Source: a virus. From it: DNA of 30,320 nucleotides. The notes beneath the pieces are model-generated. The model searched no databases and had not been told where the DNA came from. It saw only the letters and a program-made list of their open reading frames with translations. Positions 19,768 to 27,426 of the stretch are shown here, one piece after another; position 1 is the first letter of the stretch, and the number at the start of each line of letters is the position of its first letter. A program made the translations under genes and the position numbers. The DNA is taken from the IMG/VR virus record IMGVR_UViG_3300048625_000043, positions 1-30,320 of that record, one strand, 5' to 3'.

Positions 19768-21764
19768 ATCGTTCTAAAATCGGTTAGTAATTCAAATTGA
19801 ACCTCACCACTTGTTAAATCGGTAGTAAATTGATTAATAGTATAACGCTTGTCTCTTATAATCACCCTATCATTTACTTTTAAATTAGTTAATAGGCTAA
19901 TTGGTAACATAGCTTTCACCTTCATAATCCTAGACTTTATGCCAAAAATATTATTAAGGTAATTAGAATAGTAATTATTGAATAATGATTGATTCTCTAC
20001 GTTTCCAGTGTATGTAGATTGTTCAGCTCCAAAGTTTAACGTATAATCTACTGAACTTATTGAAGTATCTTGTCCAAAAATATTAGCTAAAGTTTGTGTA
20101 GTCGTAGAAGTTCCATCGTTAAATTTATAAGATGATACAGTCTGAGTAGAGCCAAAATCGTAAAGGATAACTGGTTTAGGAATATAAGGTATAAAGCTAG
20201 GCTTTAAAGAATATCCTACTTGTAAATTAGTCCCACTAAATTTATTATGAAGCATTGTTTCAAATGGCAATTCTACACTATACTCTTCTCCATCGTTATT
20301 AAGTTCATAGTATAAATCGCCATAAGGAACTTTTGAACGTGACATGAATTCAACGTTTAAGAAAGAGTCCGCTTGTTGATATTTAAAGTTTACTTTCTTG
20401 TAAGCTTTTGAGCGTTCAATATCAAATACATCGTTTATAATATATTGAGTTATATCTCGTATAATTCCATTTGCATACCAGCCTTCTAATTGTTCTATTT
20501 TATAAATTCCAGGAGTGTCAGAATAGCACGTTAAATTAAACATCTTTAAAATACCACTAAAAAATTCTTCAATGGTCATCTCTGGCATATACTGAGAAAT
20601 ACTCATTGTAGTTGTGGTAGTCTGCGTAGTACTTTGAGTTACCGTTAAATCGGTCATCTTAGTATATGTAGAACCTACTATTTTACCAGTCTCATAGTAA
20701 TAGACTGAAGTAAAAGAAATAGCAGCCGTAGAGGCAATATAAAAAGTATAAGACCCAGATTCACCTAAAGGCACTTCTAAATACATTGGTGAAGTTTGAG
20801 TTAAATAACTTTGTGTATTAACTACAACCCCATCTTTATAAACATAAAAGAAAAACTCTTGTGCATCTTGTCCAATACTAGGAACGCTAAAACTAATAGT
20901 AATATGTGATTGAGATAAATACTCAGGACTTGTAGGCTTTGTATAAGTAAGCGTATCACTATATACATTGAAAATACCTTGCGTTCCAGTAGTTGAAGTA
21001 TTTGTTTGAAAGTTTAGCTTATTAGCTACCGTTTTCAATTCAAATAAATCACTATTTTTTAACCATAAGAATGCTCTAGTAAATCTTGAATCACTTAGGA
21101 AATCACCTTGAAAAGTTACCCCAAGAGTCGAGGCAATAGCATCAAAAACTTTCTTAACTCTTATAGCTGGGAATAAATCATTATAATATATTGGTGTAGC
21201 ACTATTAGAGATGTCCCAATTATTAGCCGTTACTCCTCCTCCTCCATATTGCCATACGTTCTTTGAAGAAATTAATGGAAACATAACGTCATTACCTGCA
21301 CCTCCAATAACTCTATTTTTAACTACGTTACCATTATAGGTAAAATTTAAAGTTGATAAGTCTAAGTCCTTAAGAAATTTACCTCCAAACGAATCTTTTA
21401 AAGATACTAAAGCCCCAAAGAAAGTAATTTGATAATTATCTATTTGCCCATTCTTATAACTTGCTTTCTCAAGTTGAACTTTGCCTTTACGAAATGGAGA
21501 ATAATCTAACTCTATGAATGCATCCTTTCGCGTTCTAGCATCGAATCCATTGTCTACCGAGTTCTCATACCAATGCTTGAAAATTCGGTTGTTATATGGA
21601 GTTGCGGGTACGGTAAAAGATTGCGAAAAGTCAGTAAATATTTTAGAAATATCGTTCACATTTTGAACGTTACTTGTTACGCTAATTTTCTCATCATCGA
21701 ATAATTCTATTCTTTGAGGCTCCCCACTAGCATCGTCATAAATATAAAGAAGTACATTAATCAT
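19764..21764 (-). CDS. Distal tail / baseplate protein, 666 aa
   Basis: A large beta-rich protein. The start MINVLLYIYDDASGEPQRIE leads to SVTSNVQNVNDISKIFTDFS and QSFTVPATPYNNRIFKHWYE (about residues 47-66). The middle is Ser/Thr rich, and the end has IKSRIMKVKAMLPISLLTNL and VNDRVIIRDKRYTINQF. I recognise this from Bacteroidetes phages as a large tail protein encoded beside the tape measure. The placement suggests a tail-tip hub or Tal-like protein, though no enzymatic domain is visible. Its start is fused to the previous stop as TAATG. Confidence 0.65.
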   Translation of the reverse strand: MINVLLYIYDDASGEPQRIELFDDEKISVTSNVQNVNDISKIFTDFSQSFTVPATPYNNRIFKHWYENSVDNGFDARTRKDAFIELDYSPFRKGKVQLEKASYKNGQIDNYQITFFGALVSLKDSFGGKFLKDLDLSTLNFTYNGNVVKNRVIGGAGNDVMFPLISSKNVWQYGGGGVTANNWDISNSATPIYYNDLFPAIRVKKVFDAIASTLGVTFQGDFLSDSRFTRAFLWLKNSDLFELKTVANKLNFQTNTSTTGTQGIFNVYSDTLTYTKPTSPEYLSQSHITISFSVPSIGQDAQEFFFYVYKDGVVVNTQSYLTQTSPMYLEVPLGESGSYTFYIASTAAISFTSVYYYETGKIVGSTYTKMTDLTVTQSTTQTTTTTMSISQYMPEMTIEEFFSGILKMFNLTCYSDTPGIYKIEQLEGWYANGIIRDITQYIINDVFDIERSKAYKKVNFKYQQADSFLNVEFMSRSKVPYGDLYYELNNDGEEYSVELPFETMLHNKFSGTNLQVGYSLKPSFIPYIPKPVILYDFGSTQTVSSYKFNDGTSTTTQTLANIFGQDTSISSVDYTLNFGAEQSTYTGNVENQSLFNNYYSNYLNNIFGIKSRIMKVKAMLPISLLTNLKVNDRVIIRDKRYTINQFTTDLTSGEVQFELLTDFRTI

Positions 21765-22843
21765 TAAACTACATTGTTAATAAGTGAGAAAGCATAATCA
21801 AACGTAATTTCGTAATTAATGTTTCTATCCTTTAGGCTAGTCTTTAAATCGGTAGCCGTAGTTTTTACTTCCACCGGCACTCCATCTAAAAGAATCGTCT
21901 CGGCAAGAAGTAAGTCTTGAATTAAATCATTATAAGCTTCATCAATCCAGCCTGTATTTAATCTTATGCTTTGAGTTCCATTAATATTAAATGATTTGGA
22001 TTGAGCCCGAACCGTATTATAATTAACTTGATTAGGCAATAAATTATATGTAGTTCCTTGAGTCTGAATACTATTTGTTTGTGCTTTATAGAATGTCAAG
22101 AATTGCCACCCTCCAAAACGATTAATGTACTGGCATTGAACAGGAGTAAATTTAGGCTCACAAATAGGTAATATAGTAAATGTACTAGACGTATCATTAT
22201 ACTCACCAGTTGAACGATAAGCAATCTCCATTGTATTACCTTTATCAAATTTAATAGAATCGGTTCTAAATGGTATTTTTAACATTTGTCTACCTCCTAA
22301 ATCATAATAGCTAACTATTACCTCATTACGACCTCGTAAATCCTTATAGCTAACTCTTACTTCAGTAGGTGTAGTGTTATCTGTTACAACATTAATAAAA
22401 GGATAAAATTGAGAAGCTATACCTTCTTGATAATTATATGTAATCCCTTGTTTAGTTAATACATTAAAATTGGGGAATGTTTCTTCGGCTGAATTCATTC
22501 CATCGATATAGAGTGTATATCCTTGAGTTGCATATCCACTTAATGTCTCTACTAAAGTATAAGTACCTAAGGAAGCCTCTTTATATCTTTTAACTTTTAC
22601 ATTTGCCCAGATATTATTTGTATCATAATTAGGAGCAATTGCTTCCATATATTCTCTTATATAAGGAGAAATATTATATACATTATTTCTATTTGTTGTA
22701 GAAGCAATAGTTTTAGTAAAAGTATAAGTTGGAGTAGATGGCTCAGCGTTTGGTCTATTCCAAATAAAAAGCTCAATCTTTGAGCCTAACTGACTTGTCT
22801 CGTTTACCTCAATAAAGTAAGGACTTCTAGCGTAGATTATCAT
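21764..22843 (-). CDS. Distal tail protein candidate, 359 aa
   Basis: Beta-rich throughout: SPYFIEVNETSQLGSKIELF, IWNRPNAEPSTPTYTFTKTI, NVYNISPYIREYMEAIAPNY, then PVQCQYINRFGGWQFLTFYK (about 240-259) and VKTTATDLKTSLKDRNINYE near the end. The FNRFGGWQ-like motif recurs in Bacteroidetes phage tail proteins of this size. By order it could be the distal tail (Dit-like) or another tail-tip component. It is linked to the gp10-like gene by ATGA and to the hub-like gene by TAATG. Confidence 0.6.
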   Translation of the reverse strand: MIIYARSPYFIEVNETSQLGSKIELFIWNRPNAEPSTPTYTFTKTIASTTNRNNVYNISPYIREYMEAIAPNYDTNNIWANVKVKRYKEASLGTYTLVETLSGYATQGYTLYIDGMNSAEETFPNFNVLTKQGITYNYQEGIASQFYPFINVVTDNTTPTEVRVSYKDLRGRNEVIVSYYDLGGRQMLKIPFRTDSIKFDKGNTMEIAYRSTGEYNDTSSTFTILPICEPKFTPVQCQYINRFGGWQFLTFYKAQTNSIQTQGTTYNLLPNQVNYNTVRAQSKSFNINGTQSIRLNTGWIDEAYNDLIQDLLLAETILLDGVPVEVKTTATDLKTSLKDRNINYEITFDYAFSLINNVV

Positions 22844-23376
22844 TTTCTATTTTCTAATTTATAACTAACAAGCGTGTCTATATCCGCTTTAAATGCTTTA
22901 ATCAACTCCTTGCCTAAATACCTATCCTTTGCAACCTCAAAAGGTTTAGTAAAGAATAAGCTAGGTCGTATTCCAGTTTGGTAAATACTTCTAGTAATAA
23001 TGAAAGCCGTAGATTGATAGCTCAAAAACTTACCGCTCTTTTTATCTCTAAATTGTATTCCTTTTAATCTAACCCACTTGTCTATGCCTTCGGTTAATCC
23101 TCCCTTTCTGCCTTTACCACTACCAAACTTAAACGGACTATTAGGAGCTTTTGCACTCTTCGATTTACCTCTAACCCCTTGGTCTTGGTAAGCTCCGTAG
23201 TCTTCCATAGAGAAGTTAATTAAGGAGTAGTTATCTTCCTTTAATACTTCGCTACTAATGCTATTGTAAAGCTTGCTAGAGACGTTCTTTCCGCCATTAG
23301 TTAGGTTACTTCGTGATTGTTGAATAACGTAGCTCCTAAACTTTTTAATTAAATCGTCTACGTTCTTTAATTCCAT
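22840..23376 (-). CDS. HK97 gp10-like tail completion / head-tail joining protein, 178 aa
   Basis: It has the pattern of gp10-like (neck or tail completion) proteins. An N-terminal helix MELKNVDDLIKKFRSYVIQQ is followed by LYNSISSEVLKED, a central MEDYGAYQDQGVRGKSK (the 'Y..y.e.G...' turn), a Gly/Lys loop, and a final RPSLFFTKPFEVAKDRYLGK. The start is set at 23376, where ATG overlaps the upstream stop as TAATG. The longer frame from 23382 adds only two residues. Confidence 0.65.
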   Translation of the reverse strand: MELKNVDDLIKKFRSYVIQQSRSNLTNGGKNVSSKLYNSISSEVLKEDNYSLINFSMEDYGAYQDQGVRGKSKSAKAPNSPFKFGSGKGRKGGLTEGIDKWVRLKGIQFRDKKSGKFLSYQSTAFIITRSIYQTGIRPSLFFTKPFEVAKDRYLGKELIKAFKADIDTLVSYKLENRK

Positions 23377-23831
23377 TAGCAAATAGTCATATCATTAGGA
23401 GTAATAACGTCAAACGTTAATGTCCATCCAGCCACTTTGTTTTCAAATCTATCGGTAAACGGTTCCGCATTCGGTGCCGATTCAACTTGCACTAGATTAG
23501 TAAATAATGAGCCTCTCATTAAGTCGGAACTTAATTTAGAAGCTAAAGCTAGTTGTGTGTTTAAAACATCTTGTTCATTATCATTCCCTACCCATACATC
23601 GGTTACCGCTTCCTTGCTCTCGTCCACTATATCCATGAATAGAATCGAGATATTTAAAGACGTAGTATTCTCCCCTAGTTGGGCATTGTTTACAATGATA
23701 TGAGACAAAGGGAAAATCGTTTGTTTGTTCAAGTCTACTTTAAATATATCCCCAATAGTTACCGTATTGATAAAATCGGTATTTTTTAGGTAATCCTTTA
23801 TCGTATTTACTACGTAATAATATCCGTTCAT
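23376..23831 (-). CDS. Tail terminator / tail completion candidate, 151 aa
   Basis: An alpha/beta protein of tail terminator size: MNGYYYVVNTIKDYLKNTDF, NTVTIGDIFKVDLNKQTIFP, LSHIIVNNAQLGENTTSLNI, ILFMDIVDESKE, then TQLALASKLSSDLMRG and a closing AGWTLTFDVITPND. The conserved-looking PLSHIIVNNA strand and the C-terminal 'aGW...f.v..pnd' strand recall gp17-like or minor tail proteins that cap tails. Its ATG overlaps, as TAATG, the stop of the -1 frame chaperone extension. That is evidence that the extension is translated. Confidence 0.55.
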   Translation of the reverse strand: MNGYYYVVNTIKDYLKNTDFINTVTIGDIFKVDLNKQTIFPLSHIIVNNAQLGENTTSLNISILFMDIVDESKEAVTDVWVGNDNEQDVLNTQLALASKLSSDLMRGSLFTNLVQVESAPNAEPFTDRFENKVAGWTLTFDVITPNDMTIC

Positions 23832-24085
23832 TATTTTTGATTTTTAATCATTCTCATTTCTAAATTGTTCTTTTGCTTCTCAAAGGTCAAAAACGTTAAG
23901 CATTGATGTAGGGGAAGTTTTGATATTTCATCAAATCGTCTAACATCTCCTTGAGCGAGAGCATAGATAGAGCTATACCATCCCCATCTTTTCCCAAATT
24001 GTGCTTGTTCACTATATCCATTATCTTCGGATTCTCCTCCAAATAGGTCAGCGTACTTTTCAGCAATTCGTTGCCTAAATGATAA
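23831..24085 (-). CDS. -1 frame extension of the tail assembly chaperone (gpGT-like), 84 aa
   Basis: No good start codon exists. The frame is open from the T9 slip site at 24084-24092 to TAA 23833-23831. The sequence reads as a conserved domain: FGKRWGWYSSIYALAQGDVR (84-aa extension, about residues 30-49), then LPLHQCLTFLTFEKQKNNLE. I recognise the KWGWY..IY.LA.GD...F..I..L pattern from Bacteroidetes phage tail chaperones. A -1 slip at T TTT TTT after codon 163 would give a 247-residue fusion, as with lambda gpG/gpGT, where the rarer fusion bridges tube and tape measure. About 190 bases are coding in two frames. Confidence 0.8.
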   Translation of the reverse strand, partial: LSFRQRIAEKYADLFGGESEDNGYSEQAQFGKRWGWYSSIYALAQGDVRRFDEISKLPLHQCLTFLTFEKQKNNLEMRMIKNQK

Positions 24086-24573
24086 AAAAAAACCATCGCC
24101 CCAAGAACTACATCTAGCGGAGCGTGTTTCATTACATCCGAATAAGTTAGAGAACCTTTGTACTCTTCTATCTGGTATCTATCTCCCATTTTATTAGTAA
24201 TCGGTCTAAATAACACCGCCATAGCTTTGTGCATCTCATCCCAATCGGTAATATAAGTATCTAAATCGACGTACTCTCCTTGAGTCATATCGTCTAGATT
24301 AGGAATAAATCCAAACTCCGCTCCCCCTAATTTAAAGCGTGGAATAAACTTATGATTTGTGTTAAATAAAGTACCAAGATTGCTAGTAATTTCGTTTACG
24401 TCCTTACGTTTAATACTTGCTACGTCCTTTAAATCAATTCCACAAAAAATCTGCACCATCTTTTGGTGCAAAAACTCGCTTTCTTCATTTTCCTTAGCAA
24501 TCTTTAGAAATTTTTGATATTGAGATAGCTTAATTTCTTTTAGTTGCGTAGGAATATTTAATTCTAGCTTCAT
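23896..24573 (-). CDS. Tail assembly chaperone, gpG-like, 225 aa
   Basis: The N-terminal part (MKLELNIPTQLKEIKLSQYQ, then KFLKIAKENEESEF) and GAEFGFIPNLDDMTQGEYVD (about 104-123) match a Bacteroidetes phage family encoded ahead of tail genes. The segment MVFFYHLGNELLKSTLTYLE spans the homopolymer slip site, after which the zero frame continues 62 codons to IQ-free, acidic SLKEMLDDLMKYQNFPYINA. In long-tailed phages two products from this locus escort the tape measure during tube assembly. It starts five bases after motif copy A and is the first tail gene. Confidence 0.7.
   Translation of the reverse strand: MKLELNIPTQLKEIKLSQYQKFLKIAKENEESEFLHQKMVQIFCGIDLKDVASIKRKDVNEITSNLGTLFNTNHKFIPRFKLGGAEFGFIPNLDDMTQGEYVDLDTYITDWDEMHKAMAVLFRPITNKMGDRYQIEEYKGSLTYSDVMKHAPLDVVLGAMVFFYHLGNELLKSTLTYLEENPKIMDIVNKHNLGKDGDGIALSMLSLKEMLDDLMKYQNFPYINA
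24082..24094 (-). promoter_or_regulatory. Slippery sequence for -1 ribosomal frameshifting (GGTTTTTTTTTAT)
   Basis: The minus strand has nine T in a row read as GTT TTT TTT TAT in the zero frame. T TTT TTT is a valid X XXY YYZ slip site, and moving back one base enters the open -1 frame at TTA TCA TTT. No downstream pseudoknot was worked out. A tenth T in some genomes, or in the true sequence, would fuse the frames directly. Confidence 0.7.
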
Positions 24574-24577
24574 AATG

Positions 24578-24603
24578 TATAAACGTTATTTGTTGTTTTT
24601 TGT
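24578..24603 (-). promoter_or_regulatory. Shared late motif, copy A (ACAAAA...AACGTTTATA)
   Basis: The core CGTTTATA is at 24585-24578, preceded by AAATAA as in copy B and by ACAAAA further upstream. The ATG of the tail chaperone follows after four bases. It lies in the 31-base gap behind the large terminase gene. Confidence 0.5.
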
Positions 24604-24604
24604 A

Positions 24605-25816
24605 TTAGTAGACGAAATACTTTCCACTATTGGGATTAGATAGCTGATAGAAGACGTTGTAACGTATGGCATCGATGGCATGGTTAAAGTTATCGACCAC
24701 AAGCCCAGACTTCTTATCGGAGTATATGTAGTTATTAAGTTCTTTTCCAATGTTTTGTGAGTTAGGTTCTATAATTAATTCGTAGTCTTGCATGAGTGCT
24801 AGTCCTGCGGTAATACTACCAGCTCCCTTTTCGGTTGCTATTATGTTACACCCTTGCGATTGAAGCTCGGCAATAAGTCTAGGCTCGGCACTATCCGCAA
24901 CTATTAAACCTTTTCCACAAACTCGCTTATTAATTTGCCCTATTTCGCTTGTAGTTAGCTTAGGTTTATACAAATGCTCCTTAATGTATATGCACTTCTT
25001 ATTTTTATCTATGGCTACCTCTACTAGCGTAGTCGGGTCAATCGAGAATCCAAAGTCTTGACCAAAAGAGGTTTGTAAATTGTCTGGGTTAAAGTCTCCG
25101 AATCTCCAGTTAGTAAATACTACACCTTCTGCTTTGTCTAACCACCCTCCTAAAATCGTATGCTCATACTTGCGTTTATTGGTCTTCTCTAATAGCTCGA
25201 TTTGATTAAGGAACGATTCGCTTAGATAATCTATGTTATCCTTGTAGGTAGTGTGAATGTAGGTCGTATCTCCTTTAGTAAGTGAAGTACCTTCTTGAAC
25301 TCCCTTTTCTTCGAAGAATCGATTATAGATAAAATGCTCTTTTGTAGTTGGGTTTAAGATTAAGATAACTCGGTTTTGTCTATAACTATTACGAATAGAA
25401 AAGTCAATCTTATCGAATACATCCTCGTCTACTAATTCTTCTGCCTCGTCAAGCACGAACGTAGTCACACCCGATAAAGACTTCAAGTTTGCGGTTTGCG
25501 TTCCGCTAGAGGTCTTAATTCCCTTAAATAAAATCTTTGAATTTGTGCGAGTGTTAATAATCTCGTCTTTTGTAATATAGAAGTCCGCTTCTAATCCAGC
25601 CATCTCAATCTTTTCCACAAACTCAGGAATAATTGACACGTGAGCAGAGACTAATGTATAACGAGTAAATAGTATTACGTGTCCTACTTCGTACGTTAGA
25701 AGCAAAAGAAAGGAGTTCAAGGCAAACGATTTCCCCGAACCCCTTCCTCCGGTAATTACAAAGTACCTACTTCCGCTTTCAAATAAAGGTACGTATTTAC
25801 TATTTAGCTCTATCAC
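24605..25816 (-). CDS. terL: Terminase large subunit, 403 aa
   Basis: An ATPase and nuclease of the PBSX/Terminase_3 type. Walker A is GGRGSGKS (residues 23-30) and Walker B is TTFVLDEAEE with Asp123-Glu124. A coupling-motif-like LILNPTTKEHF follows. The C-terminal RNase H-like nuclease has FGQDFGFSIDPTTLVE, LIVADSAEPRLIAEL and VVDNFNHAIDAIRYNV, which supply the acidic metal-binding residues. It powers DNA packaging and cuts concatemers. The start is coupled to the small subunit by ATGA. It is the last gene before motif copy A. Confidence 0.95.
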   Translation of the reverse strand: MIELNSKYVPLFESGSRYFVITGGRGSGKSFALNSFLLLLTYEVGHVILFTRYTLVSAHVSIIPEFVEKIEMAGLEADFYITKDEIINTRTNSKILFKGIKTSSGTQTANLKSLSGVTTFVLDEAEELVDEDVFDKIDFSIRNSYRQNRVILILNPTTKEHFIYNRFFEEKGVQEGTSLTKGDTTYIHTTYKDNIDYLSESFLNQIELLEKTNKRKYEHTILGGWLDKAEGVVFTNWRFGDFNPDNLQTSFGQDFGFSIDPTTLVEVAIDKNKKCIYIKEHLYKPKLTTSEIGQINKRVCGKGLIVADSAEPRLIAELQSQGCNIIATEKGAGSITAGLALMQDYELIIEPNSQNIGKELNNYIYSDKKSGLVVDNFNHAIDAIRYNVFYQLSNPNSGKYFVY

Positions 25817-26076
25817 TTAAATTTTACAATGTCTTTTATATCAAAGTCATTAATCGTATGAGTATTGTTTTGGTCTACCACTTGCTTAGGCATTCCGTAC
25901 TGGTATTGAAAGAATAGCTTAACCGCCCAATCCTTGTGGTCTTCTAATGCTTGTGCTAGTACCGCAAATGCTTTAGGCTCTAATGGTGTTAGCTTCTCTA
26001 CTAGCGATTGCTCTTCGGCTTTAGATTTGCGACCTGCACCTTCTCTAGCTCCTCCTCTTCTATCTATCTTTTCCAT
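25813..26076 (-). CDS. Small terminase subunit candidate, 87 aa
   Basis: The basic start RRGGAREGAGRKSKAEEQSL is the AGRKSK-type DNA-binding N-terminus common in phage small terminases. It is followed by a helical oligomerisation-like region (KAFAVLAQALEDHKDWAVKL, FFQYQYGMPKQ) and an acidic tail. At 87 residues it is short for the family. Position immediately ahead of the large subunit, with an ATGA overlap, makes the call reasonable. Confidence 0.75.
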   Translation of the reverse strand: MEKIDRRGGAREGAGRKSKAEEQSLVEKLTPLEPKAFAVLAQALEDHKDWAVKLFFQYQYGMPKQVVDQNNTHTINDFDIKDIVKFK

Positions 26077-26522
26077 TATTTCTCTTCTTCAAATACGTTA
26101 TAAACTTGTCTTATTTGCGAAATGTAATCTCTCCAGCATGAAGGGCAATTTGAAGCCTCTAATCTAATGCCAAAGATATTAAAGTAAATATCGGTTAACT
26201 CCCATTGCACTTTAGGTACGATTTGATTTTGAGGCTTAGAGAAAAACTCTTTTAAGTATTCGTAATCCTCTTGAACCAAACACTTAGGCTTGCGATAAGA
26301 CCAAAGCTTGTTTAGCTTCTCCTTGCGTTCATCGCATCCACAATCCCAATCTAAGGCTTTAGAAAGTAATTCTACACCTTTCTTAATTCCGGTAACCGTT
26401 GTAAATGCCTCAATGGTATCCCCTAGTCCTTGAGCGTTCTCAAACGTAGCCTCTTGTTTTGGCTCTACTATAATTCTTCTTTTAATTGGTCTTTTTGCCA
26501 TTCCTTTAATTTGTTTTGGCAC
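26076..26522 (-). CDS. Conserved phage protein with Cys motifs, 148 aa
   Basis: A basic N-terminus (MPKQIKGMAKRPIKRRIIVE) leads into GLGDTIEAFTTVTGIKKGVE and CGCDERKEKLNKLWSYRKPK (about residues 61-80). NCPSCWRDYISQIRQVYNVF is near the end. The CxC and CxxC pairs could bind one zinc. I know this GLGDTI...CGCxxRKxxLN arrangement from other Bacteroidetes phages near the terminase genes, without a function. The start could also be at 26501 (MAKRPIKRR), giving 141 residues. The stop is coupled to the small terminase gene as TAATG. Confidence 0.7.
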   Translation of the reverse strand: MPKQIKGMAKRPIKRRIIVEPKQEATFENAQGLGDTIEAFTTVTGIKKGVELLSKALDWDCGCDERKEKLNKLWSYRKPKCLVQEDYEYLKEFFSKPQNQIVPKVQWELTDIYFNIFGIRLEASNCPSCWRDYISQIRQVYNVFEEEK

Positions 26523-26932
26523 TTCTTAATAGTGTAATATACACTCATAAAAGCTATACCTGTTTCTCGTGATAATTTTCTAATTGATATTTTGTTATTG
26601 ACCCAAGTCATAAAGAGCTTCTTATCGTACCAATCCCAAGTTTCAATAAACTCTAAATATGGTTGCGCTCTCTCGCTTGTTAGTTCGTTGCTATCGTCTT
26701 CTTGTAAGTTATACTCTACGTCCTTTGTTATCTCGACCTTAATAACCTTCTTAGAGTGCAAATCCATTGTAAGGCTTCTAAGCGTGTAGTAGAAGTAAGC
26801 TTCGTTTACCTCCTTGTTGAGCTTCATTACCTTAATGTAAGCCTCTTGAACTACGTCTTCGGCATAATTAACTTCTCCGAATTTCTTAACCATTGAGACC
26901 CAATGCTTGTGCCTCGAGAAGATATGCTCCAT
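26468..26932 (-). CDS. Sigma-70-like RNA polymerase sigma factor, 154 aa
   Basis: It resembles small ECF-type sigma factors. A region 2-like helix, NYAEDVVQEAYIKVMKL (about residues 22-38), is followed by AYFYYTLRSLTMDLHSKK, an acidic linker, and a region 4-like HTH, ISIRKLSRETGIAFMSVYYT, then IKKCQNKLKE. The start is set at 26932, where ATG overlaps the upstream stop as TAATG. The longer frame from 26968 runs into the neighbour. Region 2 is short and may be degenerate. It could direct host polymerase to late phage promoters, the terminase and virion genes lying just downstream. Confidence 0.75.
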   Translation of the reverse strand: MEHIFSRHKHWVSMVKKFGEVNYAEDVVQEAYIKVMKLNKEVNEAYFYYTLRSLTMDLHSKKVIKVEITKDVEYNLQEDDSNELTSERAQPYLEFIETWDWYDKKLFMTWVNNKISIRKLSRETGIAFMSVYYTIKKCQNKLKEWQKDQLKEEL

Positions 26933-27108
26933 TAAAGTAGATAAATGTTTTCGGCTACCAATTTCCAATAAATTTTATCGTCAATCTTTGGCTTTGTTTC
27001 CCCTATTAATTCGCATATCCAAAGCGCAAGCTCTTTAGCTAGACTCTTATTACCAGTGAAGTAAAAAGCATTGTTTAAAATGGATTTAGCTCTTTCGTCT
27101 GGTTTCAT
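26932..27108 (-). CDS. Small MKPxERA protein, 58 aa
   Basis: The start at 27108 (MKPDERAKSILNNAFYFTGN) overlaps the stop of the 33-residue membrane protein as ATGA. The longer frame from 27180 only reads that gene in another frame. The pattern MxPxERAxxIL..., a helix KSLAKELALWICELIG and a final IYWKLVAENIY links it to the proteins at 27933-28130 and 2588-2776. The function is unknown. Confidence 0.7.
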   Translation of the reverse strand: MKPDERAKSILNNAFYFTGNKSLAKELALWICELIGETKPKIDDKIYWKLVAENIYLL

Positions 27109-27206
27109 CGCTTCTTCGATTCTTGAACTATCATATAGCTCATATAAATAATAAAAGCTATCTCGGCAATTCCTACCCAAATAGCTTGTAAGACTAATCT
27201 ATCCAT
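27105..27206 (-). CDS. Small membrane protein, 33 aa
   Basis: A short frame (MDRLVLQAIWVGIAEIAFII, then YMSYMIVQESKKR) has one membrane span at about residues 5-27 and a basic C-terminus. Its ATG overlaps the stop of the DUF3310 gene (AATGGATAG), and its TGA overlaps the next ATG. Perfect coupling at both ends makes it a likely gene. The function is unknown. Confidence 0.7.
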   Translation of the reverse strand: MDRLVLQAIWVGIAEIAFIIYMSYMIVQESKKR

Positions 27207-27426
27207 TGAATTTTTTAAGTTCGTTGTTAAGATACCAAATTGCCTTTTCTAGGTCTTGCTTCTTATTGCCTTTCTTATCCGCTCTTAAAATGTACTTAAT
27301 TGCGTTACCTAATGAGAAGTTCAAGTCGAACGCTTCAATAATATCTATTACTTCGATTCCGTTCCCTTGATAGTGCTTTGGATGATTAACTAAACTAAGT
27401 TTTTCGTGAGGCTCTACGTAGTTCAT
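27199..27426 (-). CDS. DUF3310 family protein, 75 aa
   Basis: A complete match to the DUF3310 pattern: VNHPKHYQGNGIEVIDIIEA, then GNAIKYILRADKKGNKKQDL and EKAIWYLNNEL. These proteins are widespread in phages and sometimes labelled nucleotide kinase, without convincing support that I know of. It is the first gene after the promoter-like element at 27476-27507 and heads the block leading to the sigma factor. Confidence 0.88.
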   Translation of the reverse strand: MNYVEPHEKLSLVNHPKHYQGNGIEVIDIIEAFDLNFSLGNAIKYILRADKKGNKKQDLEKAIWYLNNELKKFNG

